From contig NZ_JMFG01000013.1 of the NCBI RefSeq assembly GCF_000687145.1, positions 1-33,932 on the forward strand: DNA of 33,932 nt, in the 5' to 3' direction. This DNA is from Thermoanaerobaculum aquaticum (GTDB lineage Bacteria; Acidobacteriota; Thermoanaerobaculia; Thermoanaerobaculales; Thermoanaerobaculaceae). The notes beneath the pieces were generated by a model, which was given only the letters and a program-made list of their open reading frames with translations, did not search any database and was not told where the DNA came from. Shown here in pieces: positions 14,212 to 21,398 of the stretch (its first letter is position 1; each line of letters begins with the position of its first letter). The translations under genes were made by a program, and so were the position numbers.

Positions 14212-14340
14212 CCTGGAGTTAAAAGAAATCGTTGTCCGTCACAACGCTACCGGGTAAAAAGCTAGTGGCCTCTTTGTTTTCCTGGGGCCAAAAGCGAGTT
14301 TTCTGCGTTTAGCCTTTGGTTTTTGCCGGAGAGCCACGCA

Positions 14341-14358
14341 AAGGCTGGGAGCAGCCTT
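14341..14358 (-). other. Hairpin directly after the lytic transglycosylase stop codon
   Basis: AAGGCTG (14341-14347) and CAGCCTT (14352-14358) form a 7-bp stem with a GGAG loop that begins within the stop codon of the minus-strand gene. No T-tract follows on the minus strand, so it is more likely a 3'-end stabiliser or a rho-associated structure than an intrinsic terminator. Confidence 0.35.
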
Positions 14359-15956
14359 CACGGGGCTAGGTACAACACATCACCCGGTCGGATGACGGTG
14401 CCGCTCAAGTTGTTCTTGGCGCGGATGGCCTCCACCGTGAGCCCATGGCGTTTGGCAATGCTGTAGAGGGTGTCCCCTGGCCTCACCCGGTAGCGCAGGG
14501 GGTTGCGGATGCTCTGGGCGCGGGAACGCGGTTTTTCGCGGTTCTCGGCCACGGTGGCGGCTGACCAGCCGGCCTTGGGGATCACCATTTCCCGGCCCAC
14601 CCGCAAGGCCCTGGGGTTCGTGATGTTGTTGGCGGCCATGATGGTTTCTGGTGAAACCCGGTAGCGGCGGGCAATGGCGGCAATGGTGTCCCCCGGCCGC
14701 ACGGTGTGGAAAAGCCGCTTGATGCGCTCGCTGGGCGGGATGGAGGCAATGACGGTTCTGGCCTGTTCCCCCTGTCCGCAGGGGACCGCCACCTGGTACA
14801 CGCCAGCTGGAGGGGTAATGCCGCGGACCAAAGCAGGGTTGAGCTGGCGCAGGGTCTCAAGGTCCCACGCGCCCTTTTCGGCCAAAACCTCCAGGTCCAG
14901 CGCCCCTTCCACCGGCACCATGTCCCGGCACCAGGTTTGCTCCGGAAACGTGGGAAGGCCGAAGCGCTGAGGCTGCTTGACCACGATCAGCGCTGCCCAA
15001 AAGGCGGGTACGTAGTTCCGGGTTTCCCGCGGCAAAAACCGGCGGATGCTCCAGAAGTCGGTGTTGCCTTTTGCGCGCTTGATGGCCTTCTCCACCCGTC
15101 CGGCGCCGGAATTATAGGCCGCCAGAGCCAGCTCCCAGTTGCCAAAAGTAGCGTAAAGGTCCGAGAGGTGCGCCAGCGCCGCTTGCGTGGCCCGCTGGGG
15201 GTCTAAACGCTCGTCCACCAACCCGTCGCAGCGCAATTGGTACAGGCGGGCAGTGCCGGCCATGAACTGCCAGAGGCCGGTGGCTTTGGCCCGGGAGCGG
15301 GCGTGGGTGTGAAAGGCGCTTTCCACCAGGGGCAGGTACGCCAGATCCTGGGGCAGCTGCATTTGCGAAAGGTAGGAGCGGATGAGCGGCAGCCAGCGGG
15401 CCGCCCGCTCCAGCGCGGCAATTAGCCTTTCCCGGTATGGGCCGGTGTAGAAGTCAATGAGCGACGCAACCTCCGGGGTCACCTTCACCGGTAAGTCAAA
15501 GGTGAGCTCTTGGGCCTCCCGGGCGGCTTGCTCCACCTGTTCGGGTTTTGCCGGTAAAACCTCCTCGGGAACCTGAGCGCTTTCTTCCTGCTCTGGAGTT
15601 TCCTCCTCGGCGTACAGGGTGGCCGTAAGGTCGTCCAGCTCTTGCCAGAGCTCAGCGATGGCCTGTGGCAGCTCGGGGTCCTGGGGAGCCTCGGCGATGG
15701 CCTCCCCTACCTGCTGCACAAGGGTGGACTCGCAGGCCAGAAAGCCATCCTCGTCGCCGGCAACGGCGGCTTCCCGGGCGGACTCCAGAGCTTTTTCGGC
15801 ATTTCGCCGCAGTTTTTCCCCGGCGCTTTCCTCCGGCTGGTTTGCCGGCTTTCCGCTGGTATTGGCAACGCTCACTACCGGCCTGTGCTGGACGGTAGTT
15901 TGGCAGGCAAGCAAAAGCCCGGCCAACGCCGCCGAGAAGAACCAGCTCCCCTTCAT
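14358..15956 (-). CDS. MltD-like lytic transglycosylase lipoprotein with two LysM domains
   Basis: A 532-residue predicted outer-membrane or periplasmic lipoprotein that cleaves peptidoglycan glycan strands to 1,6-anhydro-muropeptides. A lipobox LLLAC places the lipidated cysteine at residue 18. An Ala/Glu-rich, probably helical region (about 30-160) precedes the SLT catalytic domain, with the likely catalytic Glu212 in LPLVESAFHTHARS, then GLWQFMAGTARLY and AAYNSGAGRVEKAI. Two LysM peptidoglycan-binding repeats follow at about 417-461 (FHTVRPGDTIAAIARRY) and 488-531 (YRVRPGDTLYSIAKRHG). Its ATG overlaps the stop codon of the GTPase gene as ATGA, so the two are co-translated. The extended region between the lipobox and the SLT domain is of unknown role. 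Confidence 0.93.
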   Translation of the reverse strand: MKGSWFFSAALAGLLLACQTTVQHRPVVSVANTSGKPANQPEESAGEKLRRNAEKALESAREAAVAGDEDGFLACESTLVQQVGEAIAEAPQDPELPQAIAELWQELDDLTATLYAEEETPEQEESAQVPEEVLPAKPEQVEQAAREAQELTFDLPVKVTPEVASLIDFYTGPYRERLIAALERAARWLPLIRSYLSQMQLPQDLAYLPLVESAFHTHARSRAKATGLWQFMAGTARLYQLRCDGLVDERLDPQRATQAALAHLSDLYATFGNWELALAAYNSGAGRVEKAIKRAKGNTDFWSIRRFLPRETRNYVPAFWAALIVVKQPQRFGLPTFPEQTWCRDMVPVEGALDLEVLAEKGAWDLETLRQLNPALVRGITPPAGVYQVAVPCGQGEQARTVIASIPPSERIKRLFHTVRPGDTIAAIARRYRVSPETIMAANNITNPRALRVGREMVIPKAGWSAATVAENREKPRSRAQSIRNPLRYRVRPGDTLYSIAKRHGLTVEAIRAKNNLSGTVIRPGDVLYLAP

Positions 15957-17212
15957 TCGCCCTGCAGGTTGACGGTGAGGGTGAGGGCCAGCTGCCGCAC
16001 CCGTTCCCCCCGCTTGAGCTCCACATCCACGGGGGCCACCGTGGCCACGGTGGCGTCGTTGTCGTCCACCAGCTCGATGCGCACCCGACAGCGGGCAGCT
16101 TGCCCCAGAGCTTTGCCTACGTGTTCCTCGACCTTCTTGCGAACTTCCTGGCGGGAGTTGAGGGACCCCGCCAACAGCGCGTCCAGGTCCAACGCGGGTT
16201 TCGCTGGTTCCTCCACGGGGGCCTTGTAGGTGCTGGCCTTCCGCAGGTTTTCAAGCTCCGCCAGGATGTCCAGGGAAGACGACACGCGGACGTGCCGGAC
16301 TTCCGGGGTGGAGGGTGGGGCCGGCTCGGTGGTGGTGGCGAACTCCACCGCTGGTTCGGCTTCCGGAGTGGCGGGCGGCGGGGCTTCCGGGGCAACTTCT
16401 GCCGCTGGACCGGTGACCGCGCTTGCCGGCAGCTCTTCCACCGGTGGCTGCACGGTTTCGGTAAGCACCTCCACCACCGGCGGCGGGGGCAGCTCTTGCT
16501 CCACCGCACTGGCTAGCCGGTCCGGGGAAAAGCTGGCCTTCGGTGCGGGTGCAGGAGCTGGGGGAGGTGGCGGAGGAGCAGCCGCCGCTGGGCGCACCTC
16601 TTCCACTTTGGCCTCTTGCGTGGCCATCCGCGCCCGCAGCGTCTTAAGCGTGAGCTTGGTGATGGCCTTTAGGGTCTCAAAAACCCCCACGCCCTGCGTG
16701 GCTATTGCTTCGAAGTATGGGTATTTGCCGTCGGGGTTGAGCGCCGCGTTGAGCTCTTCCACCGACAGGATGTTCTTCAAATCGCGCTTGTTGTACTGCA
16801 GCACCAGCGGCACCGAGTCGAAGTCAATCCCCAGCTCCTGCAGGTTTTCCCGGAGGTTGTTGAAGCTTTCTACGTTAGCATCGGCCATTGGGCGCTGGGA
16901 GTCGGCCACGAACACGATGCCGTCTACACCTTTCAGCACCAGCTTGCGGGTGGTGTTGTAAAACACCTGCCCGGGCACGGTGTAAAGCTGCAACCGGGTA
17001 CGGAAGCCGCCCACCTTTCCCACTTCCAGCGGCAGGAGGTCAAAGAAAAGCGTGCGGTCCGTTTCGGTTTCCAGAGAAACCATTTCCCCCCGGGAAGTGG
17101 GGGCGGTCTTGGCGTAGATGTACGACAGATTGGTGGTTTTGCCGCAAAGGCCAGGACCGTAGTACACGATCTTGGCCGCCATTTGCATGGTGGCCCAGTT
17201 AAAGAAGACCAT
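15953..17212 (-). CDS. MglA-like Ras-family GTPase with Pro/Ala-rich linker and extra C-terminal domain
   Basis: The first 195 or so residues are an MglA-type small GTPase, the switch protein of polarity and gliding in Myxococcus. It shows the P-loop GPGLCGKT (19-26), the MglA-specific TVPGQ in place of DxxG (78-82), and NKRD (141-144). Arg53 and Gln82, known catalytic residues of Thermus MglA, are at the same positions. Unlike MglA (about 195 residues) the protein runs to 419. Residues about 205-320 are Pro/Ala/Glu-rich and probably disordered, and about 325-419 form a separate domain ending in a beta-rich stretch I cannot identify. No MglB/roadblock GAP gene is present. The downstream lytic transglycosylase overlaps it by four bases, and a consensus-like promoter lies about 29 bases upstream. 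Confidence 0.9.
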   Translation of the reverse strand: MVFFNWATMQMAAKIVYYGPGLCGKTTNLSYIYAKTAPTSRGEMVSLETETDRTLFFDLLPLEVGKVGGFRTRLQLYTVPGQVFYNTTRKLVLKGVDGIVFVADSQRPMADANVESFNNLRENLQELGIDFDSVPLVLQYNKRDLKNILSVEELNAALNPDGKYPYFEAIATQGVGVFETLKAITKLTLKTLRARMATQEAKVEEVRPAAAAPPPPPPAPAPAPKASFSPDRLASAVEQELPPPPVVEVLTETVQPPVEELPASAVTGPAAEVAPEAPPPATPEAEPAVEFATTTEPAPPSTPEVRHVRVSSSLDILAELENLRKASTYKAPVEEPAKPALDLDALLAGSLNSRQEVRKKVEEHVGKALGQAARCRVRIELVDDNDATVATVAPVDVELKRGERVRQLALTLTVNLQGE

Positions 17213-17240
17213 CTAAGGCTCTCCGCTCACCACGAAGAAA

Positions 17241-17269
17241 ACCCTAGCACACGCAGGAGCCTCGGTCAA
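17241..17269 (-). promoter_or_regulatory. Sigma-70-type promoter for the GTPase/lytic transglycosylase operon
   Basis: On the minus strand TTGACC (17269-17264), a 17-base spacer and TAGGGT (17246-17241) form a good housekeeping-type promoter. Initiation near 17234 would give a leader of about 22 bases before the ATG at 17212, with GGAGAG as the ribosome binding site. Confidence 0.6.
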
Positions 17270-17290
17270 CGCGACGGCCCGGGGCGCGGG

Positions 17291-17307
17291 AAAAACGCTG
17301 CCAGCAG
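17291..17307 (-). terminator. Weak candidate terminator after glgA
   Basis: On the minus strand, directly after the glgA stop, GCTG-CTGG-CAGC forms a short 4-bp stem followed by GTTTTTC. The stem is weak and only the T-tract and position support a terminator. Confidence 0.3.
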
Positions 17308-17313
17308 CCCTTG

Positions 17314-18741
17314 CTACCTGCGCGCTCCCGTTGGCTCTAACCCTAAAAGCCAGCGGTAAAGCTCGAGGTACTTTTGCGCTGAGGATTTCCACGAAAAATC
17401 CTGACCTACAGCGCGTCTTTGCAGTTCCTGCCAGGCTTCCGGCTGAGCCAGCAGCTCTTTGGCCCGCTGCAGAGCCCGCACCAGCTCCTGGGGGGTGAGC
17501 GGGGAAAACACGAAGCCGTTACCGTCCGGCTGGGAAGCATCCCGAACCGTATCGGCCAGACCGCCGGTGGCGTGTACCACCGGCAGGGTGCCGTAGCGCA
17601 TGGCAATCATTTGCCCCAGGCCACAGGGCTCCCAGCGGGAGGGCATGAGGAAGAGGGTGCTCCCTGCGTAAATGAGCCGGGCCAACCGGTCGTCAAAGCG
17701 GAGGGCCACGGCCACGCGATCGGGGTGGGCTGCCTGAGCAGCCTTCAAAAGCTCTTCAAAGCGCCCCTCGCCGGTGCCCAACACCACCACATCGAACCCC
17801 AACTGCAGGATGTCTTCCAGCGCCGCCACCAGCACGTCGGCGCCCTTTTGCTCGGTAATGCGGGAAACCATCCCCAGGATCGGCCGGGAGCTGGGGCTCA
17901 TGCCCAGCACCCGCCGGAGTTCCTGGGCGGCGGCTTCCTTTCCCGCGGTGAGGTTTTCCCGGGTGTAGGGCAACGGCAAAGCGGCATCCCTGGCCGGATC
18001 CCAGAGGTCCTCATCCAGGCCGTTGAGGATGCCGAAAAGGCGGTCCTGCCTTTTGGCCAGCACCCCTTCCAGCCCGCAGCCAAAGGCCGGGTTGAGGATT
18101 TCCCGGGCGTAGGTGGGGGAAACCGTTGTGATGGCCGAGGCGGTGGTCAGCCCCGCCTTGAGGAAGTTCACCTGGCCGTAGTACTCCAGGCACTCCATGG
18201 TGAAGTAGGCCTCCGGCAGCTGGCACGCGGAAAGCACCCAGGGCGGGAAAACCCCCTGGTAGGCCAGGTTGTGGATGGTGATCACGGTGGCCTGTTGAGG
18301 TCGGCTAGAGTCCGCCTGGCAAGCCAGTAGGAAAGGCACCAGCGCCGCCTGCCAGTCGTGAACGTGGATGACCTGCCGGTCTTGGGTCACCTGCAAGGCA
18401 GCCCTGGAAAACCAGGCAAAGCGCATGGGGTTGTCGGGGAAGTCCCCTTCCGGCAAGCTGTAAAGCGCAGGCCGCACGAAGAGCGGTGGGCAGTCGAGAA
18501 AGAGAAAGCGCACACCGTCCTGGAGGAGCTCGTAAACCTTTCCCTGGAGACCCAGCGCTTCCACGGTGCCCACCGGCGTGCCCGGCGGAGGGGCTTGCAC
18601 GGTGAGGCGGTGGGCGGGGAGCACCACGCTGACGTCAAGACCCAGGGCCGCCTGCGCTTTGGGCAAGGCTCCCGCCACATCGGCAAGGCCGCCGGTTTTG
18701 GAAAACGGTACCGCTTCGGAAACCACGTGGGCCAAACGCAT
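17314..18741 (-). CDS. glgA: Glycogen synthase (GT5)
   Basis: A 475-residue retaining glucosyltransferase that extends alpha-1,4-glucan from an NDP-glucose donor; E. coli GlgA has 477 residues. The nucleotide-sugar-binding motif SKTGGLADV (Lys15) is at the N-terminus, with HVHDWQAALVPF and TIHNLAYQG in the first domain. The C-terminal domain carries RITEQKG and MPSRWEPCGLGQM, whose Glu371 is the conserved catalytic-site glutamate. I chose the ATG at 18741 because AAGGAG lies five bases before it; a GTG two codons earlier overlaps that site. It is the last gene of the glucan operon, nine bases after the branching enzyme. No glgC (ADP-glucose pyrophosphorylase) is adjacent, so the donor nucleotide is uncertain. 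Confidence 0.95.
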   Translation of the reverse strand: MRLAHVVSEAVPFSKTGGLADVAGALPKAQAALGLDVSVVLPAHRLTVQAPPPGTPVGTVEALGLQGKVYELLQDGVRFLFLDCPPLFVRPALYSLPEGDFPDNPMRFAWFSRAALQVTQDRQVIHVHDWQAALVPFLLACQADSSRPQQATVITIHNLAYQGVFPPWVLSACQLPEAYFTMECLEYYGQVNFLKAGLTTASAITTVSPTYAREILNPAFGCGLEGVLAKRQDRLFGILNGLDEDLWDPARDAALPLPYTRENLTAGKEAAAQELRRVLGMSPSSRPILGMVSRITEQKGADVLVAALEDILQLGFDVVVLGTGEGRFEELLKAAQAAHPDRVAVALRFDDRLARLIYAGSTLFLMPSRWEPCGLGQMIAMRYGTLPVVHATGGLADTVRDASQPDGNGFVFSPLTPQELVRALQRAKELLAQPEAWQELQRRAVGQDFSWKSSAQKYLELYRWLLGLEPTGARR

Positions 18742-18750
18742 GGGCACTCC

Positions 18751-20319
18751 TTAAAGGGTTGGGTGGGAAACAACCTCGCCCACCACCGAAAGCAAAAGAC
18801 CGTCGGGGAAGGCGGCGTCCTCCGCCACCCAGGGGGGAAGCGGACCGCCGGCCTCCGTGATGAGCTGGCGCAAGCGCTGGACGTGGAGGGCAAAGCGCCG
18901 CTCGGCGTAATCCCGGGCTGCCTGGGTGGTCACCAAGAAAGGCCAGTCGGAAGCCAGGGCCAAAAGCAGCTCGTGGGCTTGGGCGGAGCGGAACCCGTCG
19001 TGGGCTGAGGATTGCACCAAAGCCTCCCAGGCTTGCTTTTCCACGGAGGCCAGCTCCCGCCAAAAGTGCTCGGTCTCGGGGTTTACCCAAACCCGGTGGT
19101 CCCCCCCTTCGCCCCAGGAGCCCTCGGGGAGCTCCACCGGGGACGGAGCTTCGACGGACAGCGCCTGGGAAAGCGTGGTGGGGTGCACCAGGGGGTGGGT
19201 TTCGGCTTTTTCCAGCACCTTTTCCAAAAACGCCACCCCTTCAAACCACCAGTGGCCGAAGAGCTCGGTATCAAAGGGGGCCACCACCACGCCTCCCCGG
19301 GCATCGCCCAGACCTGCCACCACCTCCAGGAAGTGATGGGCGTGGGAGTCCACGGCCTGGGCAATGGCTTCGGGGTCGTAGGGGAGCTTGTCCGCCAGGT
19401 CGGCCTTGGGGTGGGTGACCCGCCACAGCTTGAGGCCCGAGGGCCAGTGCCGCTTGTGGAAGTCCAGGTAGCGCTCCTCGCCGGGGTAACCGTGCTCCCG
19501 CGACCAAACCTGCAGGGAGGTATGGGGGTCCCGGAAAAAGGCCGCTACCTGCGAGCGGGCGATCAGCGCGGGGTGGTAAAGCGACGGCGAGGTGGGGATT
19601 TCCGCACTGACCTGCTGGGCAGCCGAGGAAGCCACCGGTTTTCCCCCCAGGAGCAGGTGGGAGTCCAAAACCGTCCAGGAAAAACCGGCTTCCTCCAGAA
19701 GCGTTTCCAGGCCCGGACGGAAGGGCTCAAAAAACCCGGTGACCGGGTGGCGGAAGGGGCCGGCGGGGCGGTAGGCGCACTCGGGGAGCCAAACACCTGC
19801 GGCTTTCCGCCCGAAGACCTGGTGGTGGTAGGCCTGGGCCAAAAGCAACGACAGGCGCGCCGAGCGCAGGTCGTGGACCAGCGGAAGGTAGGCGTGGGTG
19901 GCGGCGCAGGTTCCCAGCTCGATGACCTGATCGTGGGCCAGTTGCGCGAAGGCAGCGGCGAGATCGCTGTTAATGGTGTCGAAAAAGCGCAAGCGATCGG
20001 CAAAGAGCTCCCGCCAGAAGCCGGCCAGCGCCAGGTCGTTGGCTTCTTCCGCGGCTGCCACTCGGTTCTGCAGGTAGGTGGCCAGCTTGCCGGGGAAGCT
20101 CGGGTGGCGCCACTGCGCGGCCAGCACCGGCGAAACCGTGATGGTGAGCTGGTTTTTTGCGCCTTTTCTCCCCCGCCTTTGCAGCATGGCCAAAAGCGGC
20201 AGGTAGCAGTGCACGGTGGCTTCAAAGAGCCAGTCCTCCCCGTGAGGCCACGCCCCGTGGTTCAGCACCCAGGGCAGGTGGGTGTGGAGGACGATGGCAA
20301 GCCCCCGGGCTTCCCTCAT
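18751..20319 (-). CDS. GH57 1,4-alpha-glucan branching enzyme (DUF1957-type)
   Basis: A 522-residue GH57 enzyme expected to introduce alpha-1,6 branches in glycogen, replacing the usual GH13 GlgB. The N-terminal HTHLPWVLNHG, the nucleophile motif GVWLPECAY (Glu180) and the acid/base motif PFDTELFGHWWFEG (Asp350) match the characterised Thermococcus and Thermotoga GH57 branching enzymes, in which the corresponding residues lie at about 183 and 354. A helical C-terminal region follows. The ATG at 20319 has GGGGAG upstream and overlaps the galT-like stop as ATGA. Close relatives with low branching activity exist, so hydrolysis rather than branching could dominate. Confidence 0.9.
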   Translation of the reverse strand: MREARGLAIVLHTHLPWVLNHGAWPHGEDWLFEATVHCYLPLLAMLQRRGRKGAKNQLTITVSPVLAAQWRHPSFPGKLATYLQNRVAAAEEANDLALAGFWRELFADRLRFFDTINSDLAAAFAQLAHDQVIELGTCAATHAYLPLVHDLRSARLSLLLAQAYHHQVFGRKAAGVWLPECAYRPAGPFRHPVTGFFEPFRPGLETLLEEAGFSWTVLDSHLLLGGKPVASSAAQQVSAEIPTSPSLYHPALIARSQVAAFFRDPHTSLQVWSREHGYPGEERYLDFHKRHWPSGLKLWRVTHPKADLADKLPYDPEAIAQAVDSHAHHFLEVVAGLGDARGGVVVAPFDTELFGHWWFEGVAFLEKVLEKAETHPLVHPTTLSQALSVEAPSPVELPEGSWGEGGDHRVWVNPETEHFWRELASVEKQAWEALVQSSAHDGFRSAQAHELLLALASDWPFLVTTQAARDYAERRFALHVQRLRQLITEAGGPLPPWVAEDAAFPDGLLLSVVGEVVSHPTL

Positions 20320-21362
20320 GGCTGCTCCCCGTCGCTGGTGGCTTCCCTGAGAAAGCGGGCCGCTTCCTCGGGGGGCGTGGGGTTGATGGCGTAGCCTGAG
20401 CCCCACTCAAAGCCGGCAATGCGGGTAATGCGGGGCACAAACTCGATGTGCCAGTGGTAGTCGTACTCGATGGTGGTCCAGTACTGGGGCTGTCCCGGTC
20501 GGGGGTGGGGGCTGGGGGCGGTGTGGAGGATGAGGTTGTACGGAGGGTCAGCCAGAAGCTGCCGGATGCGGCGCAGAAAGTCCCGCAGCACCTTGCCCAG
20601 TTCCAAAAGTAAAGCATCACTGGCCAGGGCAAAGTCATGGCTGTGCTGTTTGGGGAGGATCCAGGTTTCAAAGGGGAAGGAAGCGGCAAAGGGCTCCAAC
20701 AGGATGAAGTGTTCGGTTTCCAGGGCCACGCGATCGCCAAAGGCCTTTTCCTGGTGGATGAGGTCGCAAAAGATGCATCGCTCCTTGTGGGCCCAGTGGT
20801 TGCGGGCCACGTTGAGCTCCTCCACCACCACCGTGGGGATGATGGGCGTGGCAATGAGCTGGCTGTGGGGGTGGGGGAGAGAAGCACCGGCATCCCGCCC
20901 TTTGTTCTTGAACAGCAGCACGTAACGGATGCGGATATCCCGCCGCAGGTCGGTGAGCCTTTCCCGCCAGGCCTTAAACATCAGCTGCAGCTCTTCCGGC
21001 GAGCGGTCGGCCACTTCCGCGTGGTGGTTTGGGGTTTCGATGATGACCTCGTGGGCGCCAATGCCGTTCACCCGATCGAAGATGCCCACGCCCTCGCGGG
21101 TGAGCTCGCCTTCAATGCGCAGCGCCGGAAACTTGTTGGGCACTACCCGCACCTGCCAGCCCGGGGTGTTGGGCTGGTGGTTTTGGCGGCCGTAGGCGAG
21201 GATTTCCGGCGGGGTGGCCGCTTCCTGCCCGTATTCGAATGGGCAGCCTTCCGGTGATGAGGTTTCCGGTTGCGGTTGGGCAAACTCGTGGGGCCGAAAC
21301 TTGCGTTCGGTGGCGATGATGGACCATCGCCGGCGGATGGGGTCAAAGCGCAGCTCAGGCAT
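20316..21362 (-). CDS. GalT-like hexose-1-phosphate nucleotidylyltransferase/phosphorylase
   Basis: A 348-residue member of the GalT branch of the HIT superfamily. It has the nucleophilic-His motif SLPHPHSQLIATP, the early VVPNKFPAL and the C-terminal CIFCDLI and YHWHIEFVPR blocks. GalT transfers UMP between UDP-glucose and galactose-1-phosphate. The first half of the usual N-terminal zinc-binding CPFC is altered to CPFE, so metal binding there may be lost. No galK or galE is nearby and the gene lies between glucan enzymes. A phosphorylase or nucleotidylyltransferase role on ADP/UDP-glucose is therefore a reasonable alternative. The start is an ATG at 21362, preceded by AGAGGAG. It overlaps the branching-enzyme gene by four bases. 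Confidence 0.82.
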   Translation of the reverse strand: MPELRFDPIRRRWSIIATERKFRPHEFAQPQPETSSPEGCPFEYGQEAATPPEILAYGRQNHQPNTPGWQVRVVPNKFPALRIEGELTREGVGIFDRVNGIGAHEVIIETPNHHAEVADRSPEELQLMFKAWRERLTDLRRDIRIRYVLLFKNKGRDAGASLPHPHSQLIATPIIPTVVVEELNVARNHWAHKERCIFCDLIHQEKAFGDRVALETEHFILLEPFAASFPFETWILPKQHSHDFALASDALLLELGKVLRDFLRRIRQLLADPPYNLILHTAPSPHPRPGQPQYWTTIEYDYHWHIEFVPRITRIAGFEWGSGYAINPTPPEEAARFLREATSDGEQP

Positions 21363-21398
21363 GGTTTTGTTTGCTCCTCTGTGTAGCCAGGGCTTTTC

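Noticed and set aside
19012-20394. 460-residue plus-strand frame opposite the branching enzyme
   Set aside because: A shadow of the GC-rich antisense gene; the composition is Gly/His/Gln-rich, no motifs are visible, and the opposite strand has a complete GH57 active site.
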